DNA of 64,000 nt, from contig CM074817.1 in the NCBI GenBank assembly GCA_037447605.1, positions 1,042,312 through 1,106,311 on the forward strand. Direction: 5' to 3'. Shown in pieces: positions 1 through 12,420 of this stretch (its first letter is position 1; every line of letters starts with the position of its first letter). The translations under genes were made by a program, and so were the position numbers. The notes under the pieces were generated by a model that made no database searches, was not told the origin of the DNA, and was given only the letters and a program-made list of their open reading frames with translations. This DNA is from Zygnema circumcarinatum. Taxonomy: Eukaryota; Streptophyta; Zygnematophyceae; Zygnematales; Zygnemataceae.

Positions 1-130
1 GGACGGGGGGTCTGCCTGCCATTACAAAAGAAAAAGAAAGGAAAGATGTCAAATTCCCCAAAATCTAATTCTAACAATCAGCCACTTAACAGACCTAACT
101 AAGGGAAAAATGCAGAGAGAAGGTACATAC

Positions 131-1944
131 CCATCCTGGCCAGTCGCTGAGGCCGGGGGCCACTGAGAGTTTGACACCTGGCATGATTCCTTTGAGAGGC
201 CAGGGTATGCCAAAAGTGAGCCTCCGTTCCAACTGTCCACTTGCAGCACCCTCTCCCGGCGACTCACAGATTGATGAATTCACCTGAAGGAGAACATCTG
301 CAACAAACAGCAATCAGTAAAGTGCCGCATAATTAGCTTCCATTTTACAGCACAAACCATTCAAACGCATGTGTAGGCCGTTCCATGTACTTTCCAGCCT
401 ACTTATTCAGAGGTGCGAGAAATTTCAAAGGAACTACGAGGGACATACACAGGAACCCTCTGTTTCCTGTTACCTCAAACTCAGGAAATGTTGGGGGAGC
501 TTCAAAGTCTTCCTTCTTCTCCTGCACATCATAGTGGTGCTGCTGGAAAAGGTCCTTAAATTTAGCATGCGGGATGTGTTGATCTGATGCCCAAAGGTAT
601 CGCGTCTTTGCTTCTGTTAATGCTGCATAAGCCTCCACCAAGCACAATGTATACATCCGGGTCCCGATATCACCCTGTTGAATAAGCAGAAGGAAAGCTC
701 TCCAATAACTTTAGACAAGGGTAAAATTAAACATTTCCCAGGATATTGAAGATAAAATGTTTCAGCCCTAAAATCCAAGAGAAATTTCCATTGCTGGCTT
801 AGGCAAGATCTGAGGTTACGAATGCACTTTTAGGTTCTACAAAAACAAAAAATCTTAAATGTCACAGAAACTTTTTCTCGTGAGACCCAGTTTCTAAGTA
901 TCTGCGAATATCACAATTTCAATGTTTCACTTGGGCAAATACGAACTATTGAGTTTGTAGACACATAAGACAAACTTGCAGTAGATATGAGGGCATGAAA
1001 ACAACTGACACCAACAAAACATGGTTTTGGTGCTAACATCAACGTAAAAAACTGTTCTATTCTAAAAGTAGCTATCCTCAAGATTGGCACCAAGAGGGTT
1101 CCGAACCCTAAACTTGGAAGAGGATAAGCGTTCCAAACCTTATGTCAGAAGGTACAGCGTACGCTCGAGATCATGTAACCTGATTTTTGAATGGGATCCT
1201 AAAAAAATGAAGCTAGATTTCATTGTTAACTGGACAACTGCATTACTTGCAGCTCAAATTTCGATCTTCGTAATGAGTTTAAGCATGAAGGCGTTTCGAC
1301 TTCGTATGAAAGTCTCTTATCTTTCACAAACGATTAAGTGCCGTAATAGGGCAAGATTCTTCGCGCGCTAATCTTGCCAATCCCTCCACACTTACTTTGA
1401 CTGATGAAATTCTCGACTTGGCAATGATTCCAAACTTTCTTATATTGCGTGGACTTTTTTAGTTATGGCAGAGTATAAGAGACTTCTTCATGATCAACGA
1501 CTACTTTATCGTATATACATTACATTATCCACGAGTAGCCTTTGGAGCACTCTTCATGCCAAACTTAAGACGAGCAACCATGTAGTGCATATTGCCTTAC
1601 AATATCCAAAATTAGGGTGCCAGCAGCCATAAGACCAGCAAACATGTCCTGCTACAAAAAAACACCTTCCAAGAAATTAGGGTTTCGGAGCCGACCTTGA
1701 GAACAGCAACCATATCCGCCGCGCCGCAGCGCTTGAGCGAGGGGCTGAGGCTGCACAGGCGCGCGTCCACATAGGCGATAGTGTTGGAGAGCTGCGCGGG
1801 CCTCTTCTTCTGCGGGGGCACAGGGAGAGGGCGCAGCGGTGCCGCCATGAGCCTGCGGTGGCTCTGCACGACCAAACTCAGGGCAACGAGCAGGATGAAG
1901 AAGAATATGGCTTTGAAAATGTGGGAGCTTCTTGAGGACGCCAT
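131..1944 (-). CDS. Type II membrane protein, fucosyltransferase-like, 5' part
   Basis: Exons 1944-1696, 674-474 and 283-131 join in phase 0 with GT-AG borders, giving 201 residues before the gene leaves the window. The start is the ATG at 1944, because the protein then opens with a short polar stretch, a hydrophobic signal anchor (residues about 11-27) and a proline-rich stem. This is the layout of a Golgi glycosyltransferase. Exon 2 opens with GDIGTRMYTLCLVEAYAALT and continues with WASDQHIPHAKFKDLF. That resembles the GxGxR...W..D....A.F.DLF pattern at the N-terminus of NodZ/O-fucosyltransferase-like GT-B enzymes. The catalytic C-terminal half lies outside the window, so the activity is inference. 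An additional small exon in the 1-kb intron cannot be excluded. The exon 1 donor is AAG|gtcggc. Confidence 0.5.
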
Positions 1945-2026
1945 GGCTGCTGGGAAGGGGGGAGCGCTGCAGTAAGGGAGGCTGGCACTGAGGCTGAGAA
2001 AGGTCGTAAGAGAGGGAAAGGGGGGA

Positions 2027-2820
<794 letters not shown>

Positions 2821-3121
2821 AGAGGTGAAAACGGCCTTCAAGGCTTCACCTCTGCTCTGCTGCTCGCCGAGGCTGGTTCCAAGCTCTCAAGCCAGACCAA
2901 TCAAGGACTGTCACGTGGGCACATTTGCTGAGTTGGCAGACTCCGATTGGTTCAGTCCGTACAGGTACGCCCTCCCCGCGGTGTGCCTCGGCAGAGGCCG
3001 TTCGACCGCTGCCCTTTCAGGGGAAACTGTACGGTCATGTACAGGAGTACGGAACCCATCCATGGATTCCATGGTGGAGGGAGGCATCTTTTGTGCTTCG
3101 GTTCTTGGTGACCAGTTAGTT

Positions 3122-3336
3122 GTTCCTCGTGGTTTCTTCCCCATGATGATGATGTTGTGCATGTACATTTGATGGCATCAGCTTCTCCATTATTTTACAG
3201 AATAGTATAGATGGAGATGTGCTGTTAAATGTTCGTCGTGGTTTCTTCCCCATGATGATGATGTTGGGCATGTACAGTTGATGGCATCATCTTCTCCATT
3301 ATGTTACGGAATAATAAAAGATGGAGATGTACTGTT
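3122..3336. repeat. 109-bp tandem duplication
   Basis: Two adjacent copies start at 3122 and 3231. Both contain ggtttcttccccatgatgat, then tgatggcatca and cttctccatta, and end in atggagatgt(g/a)ctgtt. Identity is about 90 percent. No coding frame is shared. The flanks (2830-3120 and 3340-3475) show nothing recognisable. Confidence 0.85.
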
Positions 3337-3477
3337 TGGTTGAACTTTAATGGTCAAAGCACACACTGGGAGGGATTGGATTTGAACCTTGCCAAAGGAA
3401 GGGCAGGTTTGATACAACAACTAGATCATATGAGGCCGCGAGCAACAAAAGAACAACATGCAATGCAATGTGTCTTT

Positions 3478-3978
3478 GAACTCTGCTGTACAACGAAGAG
3501 CAAAAACTTGCTCTAAAAACTAATCCCTATTCACTAATCATTATTATTCAGCTTCAATCTGAATTTCCCCTAACCTGATCTGAACTGAACTGAAATGGAA
3601 AATGAAGCTGAATAATGAATTTGGAAAGAAATGAAATAAAAAAGCAGCACTGATGATGCTGCTGACGACCCTGCAGCGTTCAGCAAGCAGACGACTTGCT
3701 CCGCCTCCCTTTCTCCGCTTATTACACTCTCACTGTACACAAAAGGAACTGAACTGAACCCCGATATTGGGCCCGGAACAAATCTGAAGAGCAGGGACCG
3801 CCGCCTTCCATGGCCCCCCTGCGTCCCCTCCCTCCCTTCTTCCCTCCCTCCCTCCCTCCCTCCCTCCCTCCCAGCGGGCAGGCGGGCCTGGACTGGAGGC
3901 TTACAATAAGAAGCCCAGATGCCTCCTTCCGCCACATGAGCGAGACAAGCGGCACCTTGAGGGTGAGCTCACACCTGG
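3478..3978 (-). repeat. Dispersed ~500-bp repeat, copy A (inverted relative to copy B)
   Basis: The reverse complement of this block aligns end to end with 13901-14475. Shared landmarks are gagcaagtttttgctc, the gctgaataat stretch, cgacgaccctgca, gacgacttgctccgcc, the ccgatattgggcccgg unit and a (GGGA)n tract. Copy A has one ~30-bp cccaacatcgggg-type unit, whereas copy B has five. At 3921-3978 it also holds sequence related to 13904-13970, with the shared peptide LMWRK on the minus strand. No transposase or clear terminal inverted repeat is visible. It could be a non-autonomous element or an inverted segmental duplication. Confidence 0.8.
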
Positions 3979-4342
3979 ACGCGCTTTCCCACCCGCGCGC
4001 TGTGGCGGAAGCGACAAGCGCCCAATGGAACAGCACCACGTGGATTTAGGGATGGCGTGGCACTTTCCATGTGAGAGGCTTGTTCTATGGTTTGCAACAG
4101 GGGTAGGGATTGATATGAGTCACGTGGCGCTTGCCCATTGGAGGTAACGACCTCAGACAAGTGTGCTCCGTGCTGGCGGCGACAGTTTAGTCGTTTGGTT
4201 GGTTTCTATGTCTCTTTGTCACGTCACGCTAGTCCTCTCGTGACTGCATGGGCCTAGTTGGTTATTCACTACTCATCTTGGAGTGAGTGTTGGAGATGAA
4301 CCATCCGCGGCCATTAGGGTTTGGGCCAGGGTTGGGATAGGG

Positions 4343-4700
4343 TGGCTGTAGAGTGAGAGAGAGAGAGAGAGAGAGGATAGGGGGAAGAAAGAGGGGAGAG
4401 AGGGAGAGGGACAGGGAGAGGGACAGGGAGAGGGAGAGGGAGAGGGAGAGGGAGAGGGAGAGGGAGAGGGAGAGGGAGAGGGAGGGCAGGGGGAAGAGAG
4501 AGAGGGAGAGGGGGAGAGAGAGGGGTGAGAGAGAAGAAGCCAGGAATCTCTGGTACAGCCATGGGAGACTGCTGCTGATCAGCCTTTTTGCTCTATCAGG
4601 TATAGCACGCCGCTGCTCCCTCTCCCTTTCCCTCTCCCTCTCTCTTTCCCTTTCCTGCTCCCTTTCTCTCCCTCTCCCTTGCCCTCTCGTCACCTCCTTT
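4343..4700. repeat. GAGAGG-type and CT-rich low-complexity DNA
   Basis: 4343-4540 is a (GAGAGG)n/(GA)n array, and 4612-4710 is a CT-rich array in the opposite sense. They are separated by about 70 bp of ordinary sequence. A telobox-like attagggtttgg lies just before at 4315. No gene is supported between 3980 and 5490. Confidence 0.8.
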
Positions 4701-5094
4701 CTCCTTCTCTCCTCTTTAATTTTGTTCACGAATGGAGCGAACATGTCCTGGCGTTGCCAGACAGAGTCTGTCCCATTAACGCCAATTCCTATTTCCCATA
4801 GGCTCCTTCCAATGTGCTCGAGACAGATACAGATTTCTTCCTTTTTCGTTGGCTAAAAATGCAAATTAGCAAATAAAGTCGAGGGTAAAGAGCTTGTGTG
4901 TGGTTGGGGCAGCTCACATTCAACATTCCTGCTGGAGTCGCTTCACTCTTTTTACTTCCTCTGATGGGCCGAAAGGAGGCGAGGAAGGAGGCTCGAGTCG
5001 CGAAGAGGCAGCGCAGACATGCGTGGGCTACTCAGCAGGTGAGGCAACCGTTGAGAGAGGAAGCGAGGCATAGAGGGAGGGAGGTGGGAAAAGA

Positions 5095-5230
<136 letters not shown>

Positions 5231-5497
5231 GAATGCTATACTGAGAAGAAGAGGAATCATCTTAAACTATACGTATGGAATGGTTTTCACGGAATAGTAG
5301 CGTACATGCACGCGGAGTGAAGGATGGATGTGTTTAGACTGCTGAATAGGACCATTAAGGTTGAGGGTTGCATTAGTTTGAAGAAGAAAACGAGGCAATA
5401 CGGGCGTTAGTCTCGTAAATGTTTGTTGGAGTCGATATCTTTGTGGACAGCTGTCATGCCTTAGGGCCCTGTGGTGAATTAAGGCCATTTGTCAAAA

Positions 5498-8400
5498 ATG
5501 CAGGGGAGGAAACGGTTGATGCTGGAAAAGGGAGAAGAGGGACGAGCAGAGCAAGATTTTGAAAATGCCAAACCCGAAGAATTAGGAGGTGGTAGGCTCA
5601 GAAAGGATGGAGCGCCATCGTTGAAGAAAGCAAAGAGTGAACTTTCTCGAGCTGTGAAAAAAACATCCACAAAAGTGATGGAGGCATCAAAGGCTCAAAG
5701 CGGTGAAGCTAAAGCCAAGAAGGTTAGAGACCCTTACAACGAAAAGATCGACATGGGAGAGAGTAAGAAAAGACAAAGAACTTCGAGTAGCGAGGGAGAG
5801 AAAAAGCGGACTGCTACAAAGTTTGAGGAGCTCCTGGAGATGGAGATGAAGGGGAGAGTGAATGAGAAAGAAGACTTAGAGTTGGAGAGAAGGCTGGCAA
5901 AAAAGCTGAAGGTGAAAGGTGGAAAGCTTCCCGGAGCTGATGATGAGCTGGATGGTCTGTTAGAGGGGCTTGCAGATTATGAAGATGGAGATAGAATTGG
6001 AGGAGGGGGAGAGGGGTCTGAGAGTGCTAGTGATGATGAGGATGGATTGGAGGGGCTTTTGATGGCCGGCGGGAGTGAAGATGAAGAGGGAGAGGATGGA
6101 TTGGATGAAGAGGAGGGAGAGGAGGGAGAGGTTTGGGAGAATGAAGATGACGAGGAAGGAAGAGTCAGCGGGGATGATGAAGAGGCCGGTGATGAGAGAG
6201 AAGATGGACGAGAAGAGGAGGTGGTCTGGGAGAGGGAGGGAGAGAAGAGAAGAGGGAGAAGTGCAGGAGGAGGCGAGGAGCAATCTGAGGTGAAGCTTCC
6301 TGCAAAGAGAGGGAGGGAGGTAAGTGCGAAAGAAGGAGTGAGAGGGAAGTATGTGGCACCTCATCTTCGGAAGCTGGAGAGTGAGGAAAAATCGGAGGAG
6401 CTCAAGCAGGTAGAGCGTAGGCTTCGAGGTACATCCTGCAATATCTCGCTCTCTCTCCTCTCCTCCCCTTCTGTTATACCCCTCTCTTTCTCCTGATTTC
6501 TCCCTCTCTCTCATTTTTAGTTGAATGATTGAATTTTGGGATTTCTCTTTTTGTTGTTGTTGTTGTTCTATGGTTGGAGAGTGCAGGGCTGCTGAATCGG
6601 ATCTCGGAATCCAATGTGGAAGGCATTGTGAGCGATGTGGCACTCATCTATCAGGTGGTTTTTCTTATTCTCATTTTATACATATTTGTATATTTTTTGG
6701 GGGATCAGATGTGATGTTGCTGCTTAAACTTAATGACGGATTACTTCTCCTTATTTTTTCGGAATGTGGGGGAAGTGAGATGGTACAGACGAATGGGAGA
6801 TCGGTAGTCGGTGAAATGATAGCCAATGAAATTCTTGGAGCGTGTGTGAGTGGGCCACGTGGCAATGACCAGTAAGCTTTCCTTTCCCACCTCTGCAGCT
6901 GCAAGCAGGAAACTTAAACTGAATCTGGGCAGCACATATAGACGCGGGGACAGTGTGGAGGGACGTTGAACCTGGATGGAATTTCGGCCTACATTCATTT
7001 GGGGTTGGGTGCATTGAACCTGGGCAGATACGCAGCTGTTTTTGCTGCTTTTATTTCAGGCATGGCTGCCATATTAGGGATGGATGTGGGAGCGAATTTT
7101 GCTTCAAGAATGGCACAACAGTTTGAGGTTGGTGTTTTCCCTCCTTTTCCCCCCTCTCTCTCTCTCTTCTCTTTCCCTCAATTCACCCTCGCCCTCTCCC
7201 ACCCATTCCTTTTTAGGTAATGCTTGTTGGAGAAACGAGAAGATAGCATGTATAATGACTTAACTGACTAGCAATTGAAAGTGACTAGTCGTTGAAGTGT
7301 AAAAGATTCCTTAGCTTAATTTCCATGAGCTCTTTGGTCCCTTTTTGTCGATCTCCGAGCCATGTTCTATGTTTCTCGTTAACTTTAAGCAAACTCAAAG
7401 TGAAACTTTGGAAGTGCTTACACGTGGCGACCTCTCATTGGCTGCCTTTCAGGAGCAATATGAGAAGGGAGACAGCTTGGCACTGAGGAATTTGGCATTG
7501 CTGATTGGTCACCTCTACAATTTTTTGCTGCTGTCCAGGTGATACCTCTCAAGAACAAAATATGTATACAAAGTATAATAATATACTGTAGATAGTATGT
7601 GTATACTATGTAAATACATGTATGTGTATCATTCTAATATGATATGTAATACGTGTATAAAATACATGTATAAATTTCGATTTATAATTAGTGTCCTCGT
7701 TTTTGTTTTGCTTGGAAAACAATTCTTTGACGAGTTTATATCTGTGAGAAGAAAAATACTATTGGAGCGCATGTGGCTCCTCTTTCCCTCATTTTTCCTT
7801 GTCTGAGGGATGGGGTACAAATGGGGTCTGGACAGTGAACTGCTATTTGGCCTTTTGGACAGTCTCTGTGCCCGTTTTACGGAACTGGCAGTCGCTTCTA
7901 TGCTGCAACTATTGCAAAGTAAAGAAAGAATGGCTTCCAAGGAAGCTCCCTCATCCCTCCCATCTTAGCTGTAAATATGTTTCTTTCTTTGAAATTCTGG
8001 GGTGATATAGGATAGGGCTTCACTTAGTCTTGAAAATAGCTTAACCTCTAGGGGGGAAAGCATCATTGAAATCCTGGAGAGTTTGTCAGCCCTAATTTTC
8101 CACCAGATTTTGAATTCTAGAAGACCCAAAAGGGAAAATTTGAGAGATAAAGAGTGGTGATGTGAGAGAGAGATTCTGGGTGAGGGAGCAGCAAGCGGAA
8201 TGGTTCTTAGGGGAGACGACCCCGAGGGAATGAAGGACTTCATATTGAAGGTGCAGAATAGGGCGGCTACCGTTCCCACGGGAGGAGGTGGGAGGGAGGA
8301 GGAGGAGGAGGAGGAGGAGGAGGAGAGGGAGGACAAGAAGGAGAAGGAGAAGGCAGGGTTGCCGCAAAACAAGAGGGTAAGCTCTAGCTAAAGTTCTGCT

Positions 8401-10399
8401 GCCTTTTGGTAGCTAGAAAAGAGTGTGTGTGATTATTATGAGGAGAACTTCTTTAATTTTTTATTTGAAGTTTTTCATTGTGATGTTGGAACTCTCCTTA
8501 GGTGCGATTCATGCTGGACACAATCATCGACATAAAGAACAATCGCAAACGTGTCAGTGAGTTGGCACCGTACGTACGCCTCAAAAAATGGCTACAGAAG
8601 GTGATCCTCACTCTCTCTCTCTCCCGGCCTCTCCCCCTTTCGTTCTCGCACCCTCCCACTCTCCCCTCTCTCACTCCTCTCCCACTCTCCCCTCTCTCAC
8701 TCTCCCGCTCTTCCGCTCGTCCTTTCCCTTCCATTCCTTTTTCTCTTTCCTTTCGTCTCTTTCTCCCCCTCTCGTCCTCTCCCTCGCTCCCCCTTTCTCA
8801 CTCTGCCACTCTCCCCCTCTCTTCCACTCCTACCTCACTCTTTCCCTCTCCCCCTCCCTCTCCCTCTCCCTCTCCTCTCTCTCTCTTAGATCCTCGCCAA
8901 AATCCACGGCCCATTTTTCCTGCTGCTGGGTCCCAAAGCGCTGCTGAAGAAATTTTGCAACTTTTCTCTCCTCTACATCTCTGCTCAAGCCCCACGTTCC
9001 TTGAACCCTAAAAATCTGAAAACCCAAAAATCCCAAATCCCAAAAACATAAGGATTCTCGAACTTTAAAAAACCCCTTTTCTGATCGTTAAGGAAGAGGG
9101 GGGGGGGGTCTGTGGGAAGGGTGACGTGGCAGCTTCGAGTGGAGGATGTGCAGCTCAGAGTGGTGACGTGGCAGCAGCTCCTTCAACACGACAAAAAGGG
9201 CCAATGGTGGCTGCCTGCGCCAGCTGGCGCCGGAACCAGCCAATTGCGGCACGCTGACGTGGCAGGAGCCATTGACGCCGACGTGGCAGAAGCAGACAAA
9301 ATGCTCCAGCTGGCAGCTGCTCAGAGGATGAACACAGATGCTCGGAGGGCCATTTTTTGTGTTGTGATGAGCGGTGAAGATTATGTGGACGCCTTTGAGA
9401 AGATTTTGAGGCTCAAGCTGCCCGGGAAACAGGTCTCTCTCTCCCTCTCCCTCTCCCTCTCCCTCCTCCCTCTTCCTCTCCCTCTCCCTCTCCCTCTCTC
9501 TCCCTCTCCTCTCTCTCCCTCTCCCTCTCCCTCTCCCTCTCCTTCTCCCTCTCCCTCTCCCTCCCTCTCCCTCTCCCTCTCCCTCTCCCTCTCCCTCTCC
9601 CTCTCCCTCTCCCTCTCCCTCTTCCTCTCCCTCTCCCTCTCCCTCTCCCTCTCCCTCTTCCTCTCCCTCTCCCTCTCCTCTCTCTCCCTCTTCCTCTCCC
9701 TCTCCCTCTCCCTCTCCCTCTTCCTCTCCCTCTCCCTCTTCCTCTCCCTCTCTCTCCCTCTCCCTCTCTCTCCCTCTCCTCTCCCTCTCCCTCTCCCTCT
9801 CCCTCTCCCTCTCCCTCTCCCTCTCCCTCTCCCTCTCCCTCTCCCTCTCCCTCTCCCTCTCCCTCGCCCTCTCCCTCTCCCTCGCCCTCGCCCTCGCCCT
9901 CTCCCTCTCCCTCTCCCTCTCCCTCTTCCTCTCCCTCTCCCTCTCCCTCTCCATCTCCCTCTTCCTCTCCCATTCTCCCTCTCCCTCTCCCATTCTCCCT
10001 CTCCCATTCTCCCTCTCTCCGTCTTCCTCGCTCCTTCACACTGATATAGTTTTTCTTCTTCCTCGTTCTTCTCTTGTTCCCCTCTGCTATCCTTGTGAAC
10101 TATCACCCCTCCTCCCCCTCTCCCTTCTTCAATCGAATGCAACAGAGTTGTTAGTTGTAATCTCTTTGGCCCATCGTTTCGGTGTTTTGTTCAGGGAATG
10201 ATGGCGGTAAAGTGGGAGGGGTTGTGTGAATGAATGATGGCAGGACCGAGAAGTGCTGCGCGTGGTGGTGGAGTGCTGCCTGCAAGAGGCAGCTTTCAAC
10301 CCCTACTACGCCCTACTTGCTGCGCGCCTCTGCTCGCATGATCGGAACCACAAGTTCACACTTCAAGTACAATCCTTCCATGTTTGACTTTTGTTGCCG

Positions 10400-10460
<61 letters not shown>

Positions 10461-10790
10461 TGCTTTCGTCCTGAAAGGTCAGCTAGGTGGGTCTGTTGAA
10501 TTTCAAACCCTCCTTTTCGTTTCTCCCCTCCTCCATTTCGTAATGAGGCAAAGCGAAGTATGGAGAGGTTTTGTGGCTCTTTCTGAGTGGGTTAACGTGG
10601 GTGTCTCTCTCTCTCTGCTGCTGCTGCTGCTCCCGACAGTTTCTGTTATGGGATCAGTACAAAGAACTGCACAACATGGAGCTGCGGCGAAGTTCCAACT
10701 TGGCGCGTCTGCAGGCCCACATCTTTGGGTGCTCTGCTCTCTCTGTGTCTTGCCTCAAGGTGACCATACTTCTCCTTCTACTATGCTTTC

Positions 10791-10866
<76 letters not shown>

Positions 10867-11361
10867 GAGGGGACGAGGGGAGGGGGGGAGTGGGGCTGAT
10901 GGGAGAGAGATATCCCTCTCTGACCATATTCGTCATGAAAAACCTTCAGTTCAGTTTGCTAACCTGTTCTTTTCTCATCAAGTCTCTAGGAGCCTCCTCC
11001 TGGCCCTCTCCTCTCCCCTCACCATACTTCTGGTTCGCAACCACACATGCAGGTAGTGGATTTTGCTGACATCACCGTGATGTCAGCGAAAGCCATAATC
11101 CACTTCCGCATCCTCTTCGAGTCGCTTCTGCTCGACAACTCGCGGGAGAAGGTCTGGACGGTGCTCTCGAGGCTGGCGGCCCTCCCGGGCTTGGCGGCGC
11201 TGAGGGAGGGGCTGGCCCTGTTCCTGGAGAGGCACGTGAGGGTGCATTCGGTCACGGTGGCGGAGGCGGAGGGAGGCAAGAGGGGAGCTCTCCTGGTCAA
11301 GAGATGCCAATTGGCCAAGAAAGCTCTGAACAATGTGGCCGGGATCACATTGAAACGATGA
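5498..11361 (+). CDS. NOM1: Nucleolar MIF4G/MA3 protein, NOM1/SGD1 type
   Basis: Twelve exons: 5498-6428, 6587-6654, 6789-6871, 7028-7127, 7453-7538, 7836-7918, 8192-8376, 8502-8600, 9154-9432, 10244-10366, 10640-10759 and 11053-11361. All junctions agree in phase and give 821 residues. Residues 1-290 are charged and lysine/acidic-rich, then [11 protein letters not shown] opens the MIF4G region (to about 560). Family landmarks are [56 protein letters not shown] (start of MA3, near 603) and VVDFADIT in the last exon. The length fits the family (about 780-860). Yeast Sgd1 and human NOM1 are nucleolar and act in small-subunit pre-rRNA processing. The exon 9 acceptor is chosen at 9154 because it restores QK|LRVVTW; an upstream AG at 9133 is an alternative. 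The ATG at 5498 is the first in frame. Confidence 0.9.
9433..10040. repeat. (CCCTCT)n array inside a NOM1-like intron
   Basis: About 600 bp of CT-rich hexamer repeat begins directly after the exon 9 donor (CAG|gtctctc) and occupies most of the 811-bp intron. The long open frames on both strands across it are repeat artefacts. Confidence 0.9.
10399..10457. repeat. (GT)n microsatellite in intron
   Basis: About 29 GT dinucleotides lie between NOM1-like exons 10 and 11. A (GA)n tract at 10795-10868 sits in the next intron. Confidence 0.9.
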
Positions 11362-11369
11362 ATGGGAGT

Positions 11370-11632
11370 TGACTTCGTTGTGGACTTTGTCGACTTCGTT
11401 GTGGGCTTTGTCGACTTCGTTGTGGGCTTTGTCGACTTCGTTGTGGGCTTTGTCGACTTCGTTGTGGGCTTTGCTGACTTCGTTGTGGGTTTGGTTGACT
11501 TCGTTTTGGTTTTGGTTGACTTAGTTGTGGACATTGTCGACTTTGGTGTGGACTTTGTTGACGTCGTTGTGGATTTTATCGACTTCGGTGTGGACTGTGT
11601 TGACTTCGTTGTGGACTTTGTTGAGACAATGT
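11370..11632. repeat. 21-nt minisatellite directly after the NOM1-like stop codon
   Basis: About 12 imperfect copies of gttgtgggctttgtcgactt(c) begin 9 nt after TGA 11359-11361. The unit is 21 nt (7 codons) and includes a SalI-type gtcgac core. The frame of the upstream gene stays open through the array to 11634, encoding hydrophobic VGFVDFV repeats. The array is probably in the 3' UTR. Confidence 0.9.
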
Positions 11633-11925
11633 GAATGCAAAGCCGCATGGCTCAGTGTGGTTTGCTCCATGTGGATTGGGTCCAATAGTTTGAAAGAACA
11701 CGCGACGATGTTGATTGACTAATCAAACGCGGTTAGTTAGTCACAAAGCACTCGGCGAACTTTTAGCGTGACGTGACACAGCGACCAGCTAGACGACTAG
11801 ACCTTTTGGAGGCCGCACGGACCGCACGTGCCGTGATTCGTGACCGCCAATTAGAGAGCGCCAAGTGACTCCCGTCTGTCCCTTTCCCTGTCACTAACCG
11901 TAAAACAAGCGTCGGCCATCTTTCT

Positions 11926-12300
11926 CACATGGACAACGCCACGTCAGCCCTATGTCACGTGGCGCTGTCCCACTGGAGCTTGCTCTTCCGGACCACAGCG
12001 CGCGTGTGGAAAAGCGCGTCCCGCGGGATGGGAGGACCGTCGCACGTCCGTCGTACTTCGTCGCATGGCGTCGCAGGTAATCGCAACACGCGTCAAGCAG
12101 CGCATGCCGGGTCTGCGGGAACACGTGGCGCTCTCCGGGCCACGGTGTGGGCTCACCGCGGCCTTATCCGCGTACAGGCACCAGGCACATCCGCTCTCGC
12201 ACGCATATGTAGGGAACGTGCCCAGCACGCAGCGTGAGTCGACAGCCAATCAGCGCGCGCCACGTTGACACTGTTCTCCACGTGGCATCTCGCGATTGGT
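11926..12300. promoter_or_regulatory. CACGTG/CCAAT-rich region upstream of the membrane-protein gene
   Basis: Several ACGTG-core motifs occur: gtcacgtggcgctg near 11955, acacgtggcgct near 12121 and cacgttgaca and ccacgtggcatct near 12262-12285. They sit with ccaat/attgg elements (12245, 12295), within 500 bp of ATG 12421. ACGTG cores are bZIP/bHLH G-box sites in plants. The same motif pair recurs in other intergenic regions here. Function is inferred. Confidence 0.4.
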
Positions 12301-12420
12301 CGTCCATGCGCGTATAACAAGGAGCCCCCTCCCCCTTGCAAGCGCTCTTTCTCTCTCTTCTCTCCCTCCTCCCTACCTACCAAGCTCAAGCACTCGGCTC
12401 TCTGCTATCCGCCGGCAGCC

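Noticed and set aside
3340-3420. A ggatttgaacc box suggesting a tRNA T-arm on the minus strand.
   Set aside because: The flanking bases do not form a five-base-pair T stem, and no anticodon or acceptor stem can be placed at the right distance.
8889-9011. Candidate NOM1-like exon reading [20 protein letters not shown] after a ttag acceptor.
   Set aside because: It runs without a usable donor into stops and has no counterpart in the family. Exon 9 at 9154 restores the conserved KLRV-TW segment.
10230-10499. Val-Cys repeat open frames around 10.4 kb.
   Set aside because: They come from a (GT)n microsatellite in an intron of the NOM1-like gene. The true exon 10244-10366 is read in another frame.
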